NCBI RefSeq assembly: GCF_006335125.1
Contig: NZ_VDMO01000015.1
Location: 1-64,000, forward strand
Source of the DNA: Deinococcus radiopugnans ATCC 19172
GTDB taxonomy: Bacteria; Deinococcota; Deinococci; Deinococcales; Deinococcaceae
Direction: 5' to 3'
Length of the DNA stretch: 64,000 bases
Under the pieces are notes generated by a model. That model saw only the letters and a list, made by a program, of their open reading frames with translations, made no database searches and was not told the origin of the DNA. Positions 1-13,105 of the stretch are shown here, piece after piece. Made by a program: the position numbers and the translations under genes. Numbering within the stretch: the stretch's first letter is position 1; each line of letters begins with the position of its first letter.

Positions 1-93
1 CACTTTCGGGTGGACATGCACATTGAACTCCAGTGCATGGAGCTGTTGGTCGGCGGCTTCGCTGATCTCGATCTGTCGTGCGGGACGACCCAT
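1..93 (-). CDS. IS630-type transposase, N-terminal fragment (cut by window edge)
   Basis: Reading the minus strand from the ATG at 93 gives 31 codons starting MGRPARQIEISEAADQ and running off the left edge without a stop. The opening resembles the N-terminal helix-turn-helix region of IS630-family transposases, which bind the element's ends before cut-and-paste transposition at TA. Only about a tenth of a normal transposase is visible, so intactness cannot be judged. The element's right end should lie between 94 and the phosphatase stop at 157, but no terminal inverted repeat can be identified from one end. Confidence 0.55.
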   Translation of the reverse strand, partial: MGRPARQIEISEAADQQLHALEFNVHVHPKV

Positions 94-156
94 CCCTAAT
101 TCTACTTCTTATTCGCGATCTACTTAGATGCTAGATGCCCCACCCCGGCCCACCGC

Positions 157-1221
157 CTACGCGCAGGCTGGGGCGGGTTGGCTTTGGACACATTCCGGGA
201 GATCACGGATCATCTGTGACCAAGCCTGCGTGGGTACTCCATCCACTGCTACCGTAAAAACCCAAACGATCAGCGTCTGCGCCGACATTCCTAACCACAA
301 AAACCCCGGCTTCCCATAAACCTCGGCGGCGGCGGCACGACTCCCCACCCTGCCCCCCTCGGTCTTGCCCGCCGCGCCGGAAACGGCAGTCCAGGTGCCG
401 GGGCATTCAGGCTGGGGGGCAAACACTTCCAGAGCATGATCGTGACCGCTCAGCATCAAATCTGCCTTGCTACACGCCAGCCCATACAAATCGCGCACCG
501 CGTCCCCCCGCTGGAAGGCGAAGGGCAGTCCGTCGTAGCTTCCGGCATCTCCATGCTTGCCGTTGGAGAAGAGCGGATGGTGGCCCAGCACGATTTTCCA
601 GCGGGCGGTGCTGTTCCCCAATGCCTGGATCAGCCACGCGCGCTGCGCCATGTCCCACGGGCCGCCAGGGCGCTCGCTGGCGCGGCGGACGGGCAGATAG
701 GCGGCCAGCGGCGCGGTATCAACCACGAAGAACTCGGCCAGGGTGTTCACGGGGGCGCGGTAGGTGCGCCCCGGCATTACCCACTGCGGGTTGAGCTTGC
801 CGTAGGCGATCTGCGCCTCCGCGCCCCGCGCGTCCGAGCCGTCGCCGCCGAAGAAACCGCTCTCGTCGTGGTTGCCTGGAATCATCAGGAAGGGGATATT
901 CAGCGGGCCGTACAGGTCTTCAAAACGGGTCTTGAACAGCGGCGAGTCGGCTGATTTCGGTCCCGCCGGGTAAAAGTTATCGCCCAGACCTATGCCCAGG
1001 TCACAGCCCTGCGCCGCGCACACTGCTTGCATGGCCGCCGCCACCTGCCGCTGTACCTCCGTCCCAGTGCCCTGATCGCCCATGACAATTACCCGCAGGC
1101 GTTCGGGATCGGGGATGGTGATGGTTGCGGTGAGGTCCGGGAGAGGCTGGACCGGGCCGGTGACGGTGGGGGCGCAGGCCGTCAGGAGCAGACCCAGCAG
1201 CGACAGAGACGAGCGCGACAT
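157..1221 (-). CDS. Secreted metallophosphoesterase lipoprotein (purple acid phosphatase-like)
   Basis: Calcineurin-type metallophosphoesterase of about 354 residues. The family motifs appear in order: GDQGTG, GLGDNFYPAG, IPGNHD, LGHHPLFSNG and SGHDH, which supply the dinuclear metal ligands. The GDNFYP form points to the tartrate-resistant or purple acid phosphatase group, so a phosphomonoesterase outside the cytoplasmic membrane is likely; the substrate is unknown. The start at 1221 was chosen over an upstream in-frame start at 1302 because it begins MSRSSLSLLGLLLTAC, a signal peptide with lipobox LTAC, and because a TACCAT hexamer sits 6 nt upstream. It runs in the same direction as the cyclo-ligase gene, 67 nt behind it. 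Confidence 0.85.
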   Translation of the reverse strand: MSRSSLSLLGLLLTACAPTVTGPVQPLPDLTATITIPDPERLRVIVMGDQGTGTEVQRQVAAAMQAVCAAQGCDLGIGLGDNFYPAGPKSADSPLFKTRFEDLYGPLNIPFLMIPGNHDESGFFGGDGSDARGAEAQIAYGKLNPQWVMPGRTYRAPVNTLAEFFVVDTAPLAAYLPVRRASERPGGPWDMAQRAWLIQALGNSTARWKIVLGHHPLFSNGKHGDAGSYDGLPFAFQRGDAVRDLYGLACSKADLMLSGHDHALEVFAPQPECPGTWTAVSGAAGKTEGGRVGSRAAAAEVYGKPGFLWLGMSAQTLIVWVFTVAVDGVPTQAWSQMIRDLPECVQSQPAPACA

Positions 1222-1227
1222 GCCCGC

Positions 1228-1233
1228 ATGGTA
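1228..1233 (-). promoter_or_regulatory. Leaderless -10 for the phosphatase gene
   Basis: TACCAT on the minus strand, 6 nt before the ATG at 1221. Confidence 0.5.
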
Positions 1234-1288
1234 CAGAGAGCATATGCGTTCGGGCGGGCGCGGCCTTACGGTATGGGCCTCTGGCCCG

Positions 1289-1870
1289 TCAGCCACCTCC
1301 ATCCGAGCTGGCGACGGGAACGCGCAGCACGCCGTCCTCCGTCGCCAGCCACGCCACCGGGCAGTCGTGATCTTCGGCGGGCAACTCCGGCACGATTAGC
1401 GCGCCCGCAATCACGCCCACCGTCAGGCCGTGGAAGGCGGGCAGCAGGCGGTCATAGAAGCCGCCGCCGTAGCCCAGGCGAATGCCCCGCCCGTCGAAGG
1501 CGAGGCCGGGCAGCAGCACGGCGTCTATTGTGTCCAGCGAAACTTCCGGCGCGTCGGCGGGCGGCTGGAGCACCCCGAAACGGCTGGCTTCGGTGGCCGT
1601 GGCCCAGGGATGCAGCGTCAACCGGGGCGTGGGGCGGAAGCGGGCGCGAGGGGCCAGCAGTTCAAAATCGTGGGCCAGCGCCGACACGTCCGGCTCGCCG
1701 GGCAGGGCGCGGTAGGCCAGCACCCGCCGCGCGCCCGCCTCCCGCAGGAACTGTCCCAGGTGGGCGGTGATCGCCGCCGAGGGATCGGGGAGCTGTTCCC
1801 TGTGCCGCCACGCCCAGGCCCGCCACTGGCCCTTGTCCCACAACGCCCAGGCCTCCGGGGGCAGGGTCAT
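1289..1870 (-). CDS. 5-formyltetrahydrofolate cyclo-ligase
   Basis: ATP-dependent conversion of 5-formyl-THF to 5,10-methenyl-THF in the cytoplasm. The C-terminal half holds the family signature [25 protein letters not shown] (about residues 120-145), and Arg/Lys-rich segments earlier fit the ATP and folate sites. Length about 193 residues from the ATG at 1870 is normal for the family. In-frame starts at 1894 (ATG) and 1909 (GTG) are also possible, and none has a clear Shine-Dalgarno, so the start is uncertain. Confidence 0.88.
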   Translation of the reverse strand: MTLPPEAWALWDKGQWRAWAWRHREQLPDPSAAITAHLGQFLREAGARRVLAYRALPGEPDVSALAHDFELLAPRARFRPTPRLTLHPWATATEASRFGVLQPPADAPEVSLDTIDAVLLPGLAFDGRGIRLGYGGGFYDRLLPAFHGLTVGVIAGALIVPELPAEDHDCPVAWLATEDGVLRVPVASSDGGG

Positions 1871-2019
1871 GGGCGGGTCTGCATCGACAACCATAAAAGC
1901 GTGGCGCACAAAAAAGTGGAACGCGTGCCTCCCCAGGTGGACACGCGCTCCTGAACAGCCATATGCGGCGGGCGCGCGTTCGGATCACGGCGGGGCTTCA
2001 TGTTTTTCTCACCGCGCCG

Positions 2020-2690
<671 letters not shown>

Positions 2691-2694
<4 letters not shown>

Positions 2695-3497
2695 CTGGCT
2701 TCGCCTTCCAATACGGCTGCGGTCTCCTGCCACTCGGGCCGCACCGCCACGCCCTGTTCGTGCAGGTACGCCTTGACCTGCGGCACGGTCAGTTCCCCGA
2801 AGTGGAAGACGCTGGCCGCCAGGGCCGCGTCGGCCTGCCCACGGGTCAGCACGTCGTAGAAGTCCGACAGTTGCCCGGCGCCGCCCGACGCGATCACCGG
2901 CAGGTCCACGGCCCTCGCCACGGCGCGGGTGGCCTCCAGATCGAAGCCGGCCCGCGTGCCGTCGGCGTCCATGATGTTCAGGCAGATCTCTCCCGCGCCC
3001 AGCGTTTGCCCGCGCACGGCCCATTCCAGCAGGTCCAGCCCGGTGTCCACCCGCCCGCCCGCGCGGAACACGTTCCAGCCCGTTCTGTCCGGGCGGCGCT
3101 TGGCGTCGATCGAGAGCATCACGCACTGCGCGCCGTGGTGATCACTCGCCTCGCGGATCAGCTCGGGACGGGTCAGGGCGCCGCTGTTGACGCTGATCTT
3201 GTCGGCCCCGGCCATCAGCAGCTGCCGGAAATCGCTCAGCGCGTTTACGCCGCCGCCCACCGTCAGCGGCATCATGACTTGCTCGGCCACCCGCGCGGCC
3301 ACGTCCAGCATCAGGCCCCGGCCCTCATGGGTGGCGGTGATGTCGTAGAAGACCAGCTCATCGGCCTGCTGCTGCTCGTACGCCTGCGCCAGCACCAGCG
3401 GATCGCCCGCGTCCCGGTGGTCCTCGAAGAAACGGACGTTCTTCACCACCCGGCCATTCTGCACGTCCAGACAGGGAATGATGCGCTTGCTCAACAT
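2691..3497 (-). CDS. hisF: Imidazole glycerol phosphate synthase cyclase subunit HisF
   Basis: TIM-barrel cyclase, 268 residues, which with HisH makes imidazole glycerol phosphate and AICAR. Catalytic aspartates D11 ([13 protein letters not shown]) and D131 (LSIDAKRR) are present, and both half-barrel phosphate sites (VGGGV, ASGGAG) are intact. It begins [11 protein letters not shown]; long upstream in-frame sequence is non-homologous. A TAGACT hexamer lies 7 nt before the start. It is followed directly by hisIE; hisH and hisA are not in the window, and hisD is 9 kb away, so histidine genes are dispersed here. Confidence 0.96.
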
Positions 3498-3504
3498 GCC
3501 CAGG

Positions 3505-3510
3505 AGTCTA
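3505..3510 (-). promoter_or_regulatory. Leaderless -10 for hisF-hisIE
   Basis: TAGACT on the minus strand, 7 nt before the hisF ATG. Confidence 0.5.
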
Positions 3511-3907
3511 CGCGAGGGCGCCGTGACCAGCGGGCCAGCGTCTACAGAAGTGCCGCCCAGGCCCTTGTGTTCTTGGCCAGTCCACAGGTGCTGCCCGGAC
3601 GCGCCCCCGTACGGCTCCTCGTCAGGGCACGCCTGTCTGGCGGATGATGGAAAGAAAACTGAAAATGGATGAGAGCGGTACGCCGTTGGCCTTGGTGTGA
3701 AGAATGACCACCCTGCGCGGCTATTTGAGGGAAAAATCACTTTTCGCCCCCCTTCATGAAGGTCCCAAAACTTTAAGAATCCTTCATGCTCCGTGCTAAG
3801 CTGGGGGCACTGATGGCTTCCCCAGGCCAAGTCAGCCACAGCCGATTGCCCCCGTGACAATGAAAACGGCGATCACTCCGGCCCGCCCCCACGTTTTGGA
3901 GAAAGCC
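3511..3907. other. Intergenic region upstream of the response regulator
   Basis: No gene is supported here. The octamer CCTTCATG occurs at 3751-3758, as part of the perfect palindrome CCTTCATGAAGG (3751-3762), and again at 3781-3788, about three helical turns away. A TAAGCT hexamer at 3796-3801 could be a -10, giving a leader of about 100 nt before the GTG at 3908. Regulator binding to the octamers is only a guess. Confidence 0.4.
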
Positions 3908-4345
3908 GTGAACACGCACCGAATTCTGCTCGTCGACGACAACCCGAATGATCTGGAACTGGCCCTGTCGGCCATCGGCGACGGCAAGGTGGGCGAGTCC
4001 CAGGCCGAAGTCGCCGTGGCGGGCGGCGGCCAGGAGGCGCTGCAACAGCTGCGCTGCGCGGCCCGGCACGGGAAGCCCCTGCCGGACCTGATCCTGCTGG
4101 ACCTCAAGATGCCGCAGATGGACGGCCTGGCCGTGCTGGACGCCATCCGTGCCGATCAGGACCTGCGCGATATTCCGGTCGTGATGTTGACCACCAGCGG
4201 TGAGGACCGCGATATCCGCGACTCCTACGCCCACGGTGCGAGCGCCTACGTGATCAAGCCGCTGGATTTCGTCCAGTTCAGTGAGGCGATGCACACCATC
4301 CAGGCGTTCTGGACCCGGCTGAACCGGCACCCGCGCCTGTACTGA
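3908..4345 (+). CDS. Single-domain response regulator (Rcp1/BphR-like)
   Basis: A receiver domain with nothing attached, 145 residues. Acidic pocket D10-D11 (ILLVDDNPND), phospho-acceptor D65 (ILLDLKMPQMDG), the Thr after VVML and K117 (VIKPLD) are all present. The LVDDNPNDLELA opening and the length resemble the Rcp1/BphR regulators that pair with phytochrome-type kinases, but no kinase is nearby. Output must be through protein contact, since there is no DNA-binding domain. The GTG at 3908 was preferred to the ATG at 3854 because GGAG lies 7 nt before it. Confidence 0.9.
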   Translation: MNTHRILLVDDNPNDLELALSAIGDGKVGESQAEVAVAGGGQEALQQLRCAARHGKPLPDLILLDLKMPQMDGLAVLDAIRADQDLRDIPVVMLTTSGEDRDIRDSYAHGASAYVIKPLDFVQFSEAMHTIQAFWTRLNRHPRLY

Positions 4346-4436
4346 GGAATGGCAAGGTCAGGGGACAGACAGGCCACCATCAAGGGCACGTCTTGAACCC
4401 GCCTTCATGCCCGCTCTCCGGCAGCGGCGGGCACCG

Positions 4437-4442
4437 TACCCT
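4437..4442 (+). promoter_or_regulatory. Leaderless -10 for the DUF72 gene
   Basis: TACCCT, 6 nt before the ATG at 4449. Confidence 0.5.
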
Positions 4443-4448
4443 GAAGCC

Positions 4449-5276
<828 letters not shown>

Positions 5277-5285
5277 AGATCAGGC

Positions 5286-5729
5286 CTACGTCTTGCGTTC
5301 CCGAACCGCTTTCAGGTTCGGGCAAGTCAATTCGCCGCGCAGGGTCAGCGCCTCCACCACGGCCCGTGGGGGCATCGCGCCCTCCACCTGGCTCTTTGCG
5401 CCCAGTCGCAACGGGCCGCCGGGGGTGCTCAGGATCGCCTCGGAACGCAGGCGCACGGCGCGTTCCACGCACGCGGCGTCCATGAAGTCCAGCACCACCG
5501 CCCGCTTGAAGATTCCGTCCGAGATGGTCAGCGTGACCGGCCCCGCCGGATACGCCGCCAGCGTCCGTGCCGAGCGCGCCTGCACGCTCAGCGCCCCGGT
5601 CATGGCCGCCAGGAGGGGCAGCAGCGCCGCCAGCCCCCACACGATGCCCGCGCGGGCCGCCGGGCGCACCAGCAGCGCCAGCAGCACGCCCGCGAAGGCC
5701 AGGGTCAGCAGCAGATACAGAACGCTCAT
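5286..5729 (-). CDS. Small membrane protein of unknown function
   Basis: 147 residues. Two hydrophobic stretches at about 2-22 and 29-47 predict two membrane helices, followed by a polar C-terminal domain of about 95 residues with cysteines at VDAACVER-like position and in LTCPNL. No family was recognised. TACACT lies 8 nt upstream of the ATG, supporting expression. It is convergent with the DUF72 gene and sits just upstream of the solute-binding protein gene on the opposite side. Confidence 0.6.
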   Translation of the reverse strand: MSVLYLLLTLAFAGVLLALLVRPAARAGIVWGLAALLPLLAAMTGALSVQARSARTLAAYPAGPVTLTISDGIFKRAVVLDFMDAACVERAVRLRSEAILSTPGGPLRLGAKSQVEGAMPPRAVVEALTLRGELTCPNLKAVRERKT

Positions 5730-5737
5730 CGGGCCGT

Positions 5738-5743
5738 AGTGTA
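5738..5743 (-). promoter_or_regulatory. Possible leaderless -10 for the small membrane protein
   Basis: TACACT on the minus strand, 8 nt before the ATG at 5729. Confidence 0.4.
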
Positions 5744-5766
5744 GCGGGCGCGCAAAGGCGGAAGCG

Positions 5767-6978
5767 TTATTTCAGGGCCTGCCGCTGCGCCTCGTCCAGT
5801 GCGGCCCTGGCGCTCTGCTTTCCGGTGGTGGCCCGGTTGATCGCGTCTTCCAGCAGCCGGGTCCAGCCCTCGTAGGCGGGCACGGCGGGGCGCGGCACGG
5901 CGCGGTTCAGCTGGGCGTGGGCGGCGCGCAGCTGCGGATTCTTGGTGTACCAGCCCTCCAGCAGCGGCGTGACCGCTTTGCGGGGCGGGGCGTAGGCGGT
6001 GACCTGAACCCAGTTCGCCAGCCGCGCCGGCTCGTTCAGAAACTGCCAGAAGGCCAGCGCGCCCGCCTGGGCCGCCGCGCTGTTGCCGCGCGGCACGCTC
6101 AGGGTGGCTCCGCCCAGCGGCACGCTGCAGGCTCCCGGCTTCTCGCAGGGAAACGGCGCGATGCCCAGGTCAAAAAACGGCAGCTTGCGGGCGTCGATCC
6201 AGTTGGCGACGCTGGCGAGGGCAAAGACGTTCTGCCCACGCGCGAAGTCGAAGGCGGCGCGGGTGGCGTCGTTCAGGGTGCGGGGCTGGGCGGTCTTTGC
6301 CGCGCTCATGCGGGCCAGCTGGGTCAGGGCCTCCACAGCGTCGGGACTGTTCAGGGCTGGTTTCGTGCCGTCCACCAGCGCCCCGCCTCGCGACAGCACG
6401 TTGGCCTCGAAGGTCCAGGCATCGGCAACCGCCACCAGCGGGCGCTTTGAGCCGCCCGCGAGTCTGGCGGCGGCCGCCTCCAGTTCGGCCCAGCTGCCCG
6501 GCGCTTTCACGCCCGCCTTTTTCAAGGCTCCCGCGTTGTACATCAGCACCGGCACGCTGACATTCCACGGCAGACCGTACTGTCGGCCCCCGAACTGGCC
6601 CGACTTCCACACCGCCGGATAAAAATCGCCGGTCAGGCCACCGGGCAGCGCGGCCACGGCGCTGGTGAGGTCCAGCAGCTGACCTCCTGCCGCCAGCGCC
6701 GGAAACTGCGTGAACTCCACCTGGGCCAGCGCCGGGGGCGTTCCGGCCCGGATGGCGGCCTCCAGTTTGGGCTGCAGCTCGCGGTAGTTGCCCTGCGATA
6801 CCGGCACGATCTCGTAGGCGCTCTGGGCCTTGTTGAAAGCCTGGGCGTACCCGTTGACCGTGTCCTGCACGCCGGTCATGGCGTGCCAGAATTCCAGCCG
6901 CAGCGGCGCGGCCTGGGCAGAACTGTGCAGCGTCGGGGTGGTCAGCAGCAGGGCCGTCAGGGGGGCAAGGAGGCGCAC
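5767..6978 (-). CDS. ABC transporter sugar-type solute-binding protein
   Basis: 403-residue periplasmic binding protein of the family 1 (UgpB/MalE-like) group. A Sec signal peptide runs over residues 1-23 (hydrophobic core LLAPLTALLLTT, cleavage after AQA). The typical opening LRLEFWHAMTG follows, then NKAQSAYEIVPVSQGNY, TPPALAQVEFTQFPALAAGGQLLDLT and YGLPWNVSVPVLMYN. Two cysteines in FPCEKPGACSV may form a disulfide. The substrate may be a glycerol phosphate or sugar compound by family, but no permease or ATPase genes are adjacent, so this is inference. The GTG start has TAGACT 6 nt upstream. Confidence 0.88.
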   Translation of the reverse strand: MRLLAPLTALLLTTPTLHSSAQAAPLRLEFWHAMTGVQDTVNGYAQAFNKAQSAYEIVPVSQGNYRELQPKLEAAIRAGTPPALAQVEFTQFPALAAGGQLLDLTSAVAALPGGLTGDFYPAVWKSGQFGGRQYGLPWNVSVPVLMYNAGALKKAGVKAPGSWAELEAAAARLAGGSKRPLVAVADAWTFEANVLSRGGALVDGTKPALNSPDAVEALTQLARMSAAKTAQPRTLNDATRAAFDFARGQNVFALASVANWIDARKLPFFDLGIAPFPCEKPGACSVPLGGATLSVPRGNSAAAQAGALAFWQFLNEPARLANWVQVTAYAPPRKAVTPLLEGWYTKNPQLRAAHAQLNRAVPRPAVPAYEGWTRLLEDAINRATTGKQSARAALDEAQRQALK

Positions 6979-6984
6979 GCGCCG

Positions 6985-6990
6985 AGTCTA
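6985..6990 (-). promoter_or_regulatory. Leaderless -10 for the solute-binding protein gene
   Basis: TAGACT on the minus strand, 6 nt before the GTG at 6978. Confidence 0.5.
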
Positions 6991-7087
6991 ACGGCCAGGG
7001 CTGACCGAACTTTGAAGGCCGGACCCCGTGGCCCTCTCCTGCCCACTCCCAGCGAACGCTGAAGCCCCGCCGCAGGCCCCGGCCCGG

Positions 7088-7093
7088 TAGACT
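7088..7093 (+). promoter_or_regulatory. Leaderless -10 for the decarboxylase-like gene
   Basis: TAGACT, 6 nt before the ATG at 7100. Confidence 0.55.
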
Positions 7094-7099
7094 GCCCGC

Positions 7100-7786
7100 A
7101 TGCGTCTGCGCCGTCTGCTGCTTCCCATCGCTGCTGGAACCGCCGTGTGGTACCTGCGGAGCGTCTACCGCTTCCGCGATCCGGTGCGCGTGCCGCCGCC
7201 CCAGTCGGACGTGGTGCTCAGTCCGGCCGACGGCGTGGTCAGTTTCGTGCGGCGAGTCGAGGCCGGCAAGGTCCAGAGCGACGCGCTGAACGCGGCCCTG
7301 AACGTGGGTGACCTGCTGGGCACAGCGGCGGCGATACCGGACGGCTGGCTGATGGGCGTCTTCGTCGGCCCGCTGGATGTGCATTACGTGTATGGGCCGG
7401 TGGGGGGGCAGGTGACGACCGTGCAGCACACCGGCAGCCGCCGCGACGTGGCCCTGCTGGGGGCGGCCGAGGCCCTGTCGATGCTGGCCGGGCAGCCCAC
7501 CGACCTGCTGGCCGGGCGCGGCACGTTGGAAAACGAGCGTCTGGGCGCCGTGATCGAGGGCGAGGTGGGGCCAGTGACCGTGACCCTGGTGGCCCCCGGC
7601 GCCGGGCTGCACGCCACCTCCTACCTCAAGCCGGGGGACAGTGCCAGCGCGGGGCACAAGGCCGCCTTTCTGGCCGAGGGCGGACTGGTGGTGGTGCACT
7701 TTCCCGCCGCCCTGATGCCGCAGGTCAGCGTGGGCGAGCGCGTCGTGGGGGCGCAGACCGTGATCGCCTCGGGAGCGGGCCGCTAG
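7100..7786 (+). CDS. Phosphatidylserine decarboxylase homologue lacking the pyruvoyl serine
   Basis: 228 residues. The N-terminal membrane segment and [23 protein letters not shown] (residues 23-45) match the phosphatidylserine decarboxylase opening, and [16 protein letters not shown] (88-103) matches the conserved histidine block. In that family a Gly-Ser-Thr near the C terminus self-cleaves to make the pyruvoyl cofactor. Here the corresponding segment, before VVVHFP, reads GGL at 194-196, so the serine is glycine. The two other triad positions (D44, H95) are kept. Either the protein is inactive as a decarboxylase or the family member does something else; the alignment was made by eye. Confidence 0.78.
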   Translation: MRLRRLLLPIAAGTAVWYLRSVYRFRDPVRVPPPQSDVVLSPADGVVSFVRRVEAGKVQSDALNAALNVGDLLGTAAAIPDGWLMGVFVGPLDVHYVYGPVGGQVTTVQHTGSRRDVALLGAAEALSMLAGQPTDLLAGRGTLENERLGAVIEGEVGPVTVTLVAPGAGLHATSYLKPGDSASAGHKAAFLAEGGLVVVHFPAALMPQVSVGERVVGAQTVIASGAGR

Positions 7787-7878
7787 GCCAGAACAGACTC
7801 CCCGGACATCAGCTTGGCCTAGGGCGCGCTAGACTTCTGCGCTGGCCCGCTATGCTGGGCCTGGGAGGAAGACAAGCC

Positions 7879-8829
7879 GTGCCACCATCTGCATCCGCCA
7901 AACATTCGGACCGTCACCCGCCGGAGCGTCCCTCGCCCGAGCGGGTGGGCGAACGTCTGGTGGCGGACCGCAAGGTGCGGGCGGTGGCGCAGGCGGGCAG
8001 CTACGGCACCGAACTGGCCTGGGCGGGCAGCCACCCCACCTTCGTGACCTTCGAGCGCGACCTGCTGTCGCCGCAGACCGAGGTCCGCGCGGGCGTGAGC
8101 GTGGAGCGTTTTCCCTTCGGCAAGCTCGAAGCGTGGCGCGACTGGGACGCGGCCCGCGCTGAGGCGCCGCTGGCCCTGCTGGCGACAGGCCGGGTGCTGT
8201 ACGATCCCACCGGCAATTACGGACGTATTCAGCGCACCCTGTGGAACCTGAGCGCGGCACAGCGCGCCGCCTACCGCGCCGACCTGCTGAACCTGGCCGA
8301 GGAGGGGCTGGCCCAGACCCGCGCCGCCCACACCGGGCCGGGCCACGGCGTGCAGGAGCAGCTGCTGGCCCTGGCCGACGTCCGCGAAATTGCCCTGAAC
8401 CTGCTGTACCCGGCGCTGCTGACCCACCTGCACCTGTGGCCTGAATTCGAGGTCCGGCTGCCCCATGCGTGGCGCGCGGCGGCGGGACTGCGTTTTCCCA
8501 AGGCGATCTACCGGCTGGAACAGCTCTACGCGTTCGGCGGGCAGGAGGAGGCCCGGCGGGCGCTGCTCGCCACGCGCGGCCTGGGGCTGCTGACTCAGGA
8601 GCGCCGCGCCCGCACCGCCTACACGGCGGGCTACTACGACGGCGCGCTGCGTTACCTGAGAGACGAGACCGCCCGCACCCACCGCCCCGATCTGGCCCGC
8701 TGGTCCAGCCTGTCGAGCGCCCGCCGCGAGAAGCTGGGCACCCTGTTGGGCGTGACCCGCGCTCCCCTCGGTCCCGCCGCGCTGAATCTGGCCGGGGAAC
8801 TGCTGGAAGCGGTGCGGGACGGGGCATAG
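7879..8829 (+). CDS. Nucleotidyltransferase-like protein of unknown function
   Basis: 316 residues. The N-terminal part has a degenerate nucleotidyltransferase look: [11 protein letters not shown] in the place of the GSxxxG loop, then FVTFERDLL and [22 protein letters not shown], as in aminoglycoside adenylyltransferase-like proteins. The two catalytic aspartates of that fold are not obvious. The C-terminal half is alpha-helical and rich in Ala, Leu and Arg. The GTG at 7879 was chosen because GGAGG lies about 9 nt upstream; an ATG at 7852 is also in frame. Function is not known. Confidence 0.7.
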   Translation: MPPSASAKHSDRHPPERPSPERVGERLVADRKVRAVAQAGSYGTELAWAGSHPTFVTFERDLLSPQTEVRAGVSVERFPFGKLEAWRDWDAARAEAPLALLATGRVLYDPTGNYGRIQRTLWNLSAAQRAAYRADLLNLAEEGLAQTRAAHTGPGHGVQEQLLALADVREIALNLLYPALLTHLHLWPEFEVRLPHAWRAAAGLRFPKAIYRLEQLYAFGGQEEARRALLATRGLGLLTQERRARTAYTAGYYDGALRYLRDETARTHRPDLARWSSLSSARREKLGTLLGVTRAPLGPAALNLAGELLEAVRDGA

Positions 8830-8836
8830 GCAGCGG

Positions 8837-8894
8837 TTGAAAGGGCCGGGGGCAGGCCGGGAATCGTTCATCCCGGCCTGCCCCCGGCCTTCAA
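8837..8894. terminator. Long hairpin between convergent genes
   Basis: The arms are 8837-8862 and 8871-8894, complementary over 24 positions with a 2-nt bulge, around an 8-nt loop. It lies between two convergent stop codons and could end transcription in both directions, although neither side has a T-run. The TTGAA/TTCAA ends recur in other intergenic hairpins in this window. Confidence 0.5.
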
Positions 8895-8919
8895 AGTTCA
8901 GGCTCCGCAGCCCACTGGC

Positions 8920-9489
8920 TCAGGCGTTCTGCGCCTTGCTTTTCTGTGCACTCGACTGGCCCTTGTGGGCGGTCATCTCGCCTGATTCGTCCGTGCTGGC
9001 GTCACGCTTTTGCTCGTCCTTGCCACTGCCGTGCCCGGCGTCCAGCGTTCTGGAACCGCTGGACGGGGTGTCCTGGCCGCCGCTGCGGACGCTGATGCTG
9101 CGCTTCTGGGCGGCCTCGCTGCGCGGCACGCTGAGGGTCAGGGTGCCGTGGTCGAAGTCGGCCTGCACTTTGCCCAGGTCGTACTTGGCGGGCACGCTGA
9201 AGGTCCGCATCAGGGTGCCGTAGGCGCGCTCGACGCGGTGGGCGGTGCGGCCTTCCGTTCGGTGGTATTTGCGCTCGGCCTGCACAGTCAGGGTCTGGCT
9301 CTCGGCCTCGATCTGAATGTCCTCGGGCCGCACGCCGGGCAGGTCCAGGGTCAGCTCCAGCCCGCGCTCGTCCTCATGCACGTCCACCGGCGGCGCGAGG
9401 CGGGCATTGTCGCTCATGCCCTGGCCGAAGGCGCGGTCCATGCGCTGGGTCAGTTCTTCAATGTCGCGGAAGGGATCGAATCGCATCAT
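8920..9489 (-). CDS. Small heat shock protein, Hsp20 family
   Basis: 189-residue alpha-crystallin-type chaperone that holds unfolding proteins in the cytoplasm. The alpha-crystallin domain spans about residues 32-130, with the conserved strand block LDLPGVRPEDIQIEAESQTLTV and the AxxxxGxL signature in ADFDHGTLTLSVP. The C-terminal tail of about 55 residues is polar (Ser, Lys, Gln, Asp) and longer than usual. The ATG at 9489 has a perfect AGGAGG 7 nt upstream and is the likely start. Its strong promoter is listed separately. Confidence 0.93.
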   Translation of the reverse strand: MMRFDPFRDIEELTQRMDRAFGQGMSDNARLAPPVDVHEDERGLELTLDLPGVRPEDIQIEAESQTLTVQAERKYHRTEGRTAHRVERAYGTLMRTFSVPAKYDLGKVQADFDHGTLTLSVPRSEAAQKRSISVRSGGQDTPSSGSRTLDAGHGSGKDEQKRDASTDESGEMTAHKGQSSAQKSKAQNA

Positions 9490-9554
9490 GTCAAAACCTC
9501 CTTTGAATGAGGGCGCAGGCGGAGTTTTCAATCACCCGAACCCATCTGTCTTGT

Positions 9555-9583
9555 ATCCTAAAATCTGAGCGTAGCATTGTCAA
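9555..9583 (-). promoter_or_regulatory. Sigma-70-type promoter of the hsp20 gene
   Basis: On the minus strand TTGACA (9583-9578) is followed by 17 nt and TAGGAT (9560-9555). The -35 is a perfect consensus. It lies about 65 nt upstream of the hsp20 start codon. No CIRCE-like or other repressor repeat was seen. Confidence 0.7.
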
Positions 9584-9589
9584 GTTTAG

Positions 9590-11295
<1,706 letters not shown>

Positions 11296-11296
11296 G

Positions 11297-11694
11297 ATGA
11301 GGTTCGGCGCGTTGCTGGTGGCTGTGGTGCTGTGTGGGTGTCAGCCGGTCCAGACCCAGGGGCAGGCCCCGCCGCCCGCCGCAGCGTCTGCGCTTCCGGC
11401 ACAGCCCCCGGCATGGACCGAGGCCCGCGCCTACCTGGCCGACGTGCGCGCCGCGCTGAACGTCGCGTACCTGCGGGACCGCGAAACCACCGTGTCGGGC
11501 GACTGCGACAGCCCGCGCTTCGAGGACATCACGCCGCCGGCCACGCTGGCCGTCGAGGCCTGTCGCCTGTCCATCGGGTCCAGCGCCGAGTACCGCGTCG
11601 AGGCCCGTTTCAGCGACGGCTCCACCTGGATTGCCGATCCGGACGGGATTCGGCCGGCGGAACCTGCCGAACTCAGCCTGCTGAAAGAGTCTTC

Positions 11695-11698
<4 letters not shown>
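11297..11698 (+). CDS. Putative lipoprotein, third gene of the pyrRB operon
   Basis: 133 residues. Signal peptide MRFGALLVAVVLCGC has a lipobox ending at Cys15, then a Pro/Ala-rich linker (about 20-40) and a small globular domain with two cysteines (GDCDSP, VEACRL). The start is 1 nt after the pyrB stop, so it is probably in the same transcript. The 3' end overlaps the convergent hisD stop by 4 nt. No family was recognised, and nothing links it to pyrimidine metabolism except position. Confidence 0.7.
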
Positions 11699-13011
<1,313 letters not shown>

Positions 13012-13105
13012 GGGAACTCCTGAAACGGATCAGAGATTGAAGGGCTGGCCCCTGGGCGGGGGCGTACAGGGGCAGGGACGTGTCGGGCGCAGGGCTGGCC
13101 GGTGA

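Noticed and set aside
2760..3647. Plus-strand frame opposite hisF
   Set aside because: hisF has complete catalytic motifs; the reverse frame is His/Gly/Val-rich noise.
8837..8894. A mobile-element end
   Set aside because: The inverted repeat sits exactly between two convergent stops and has no transposase or target duplication nearby.
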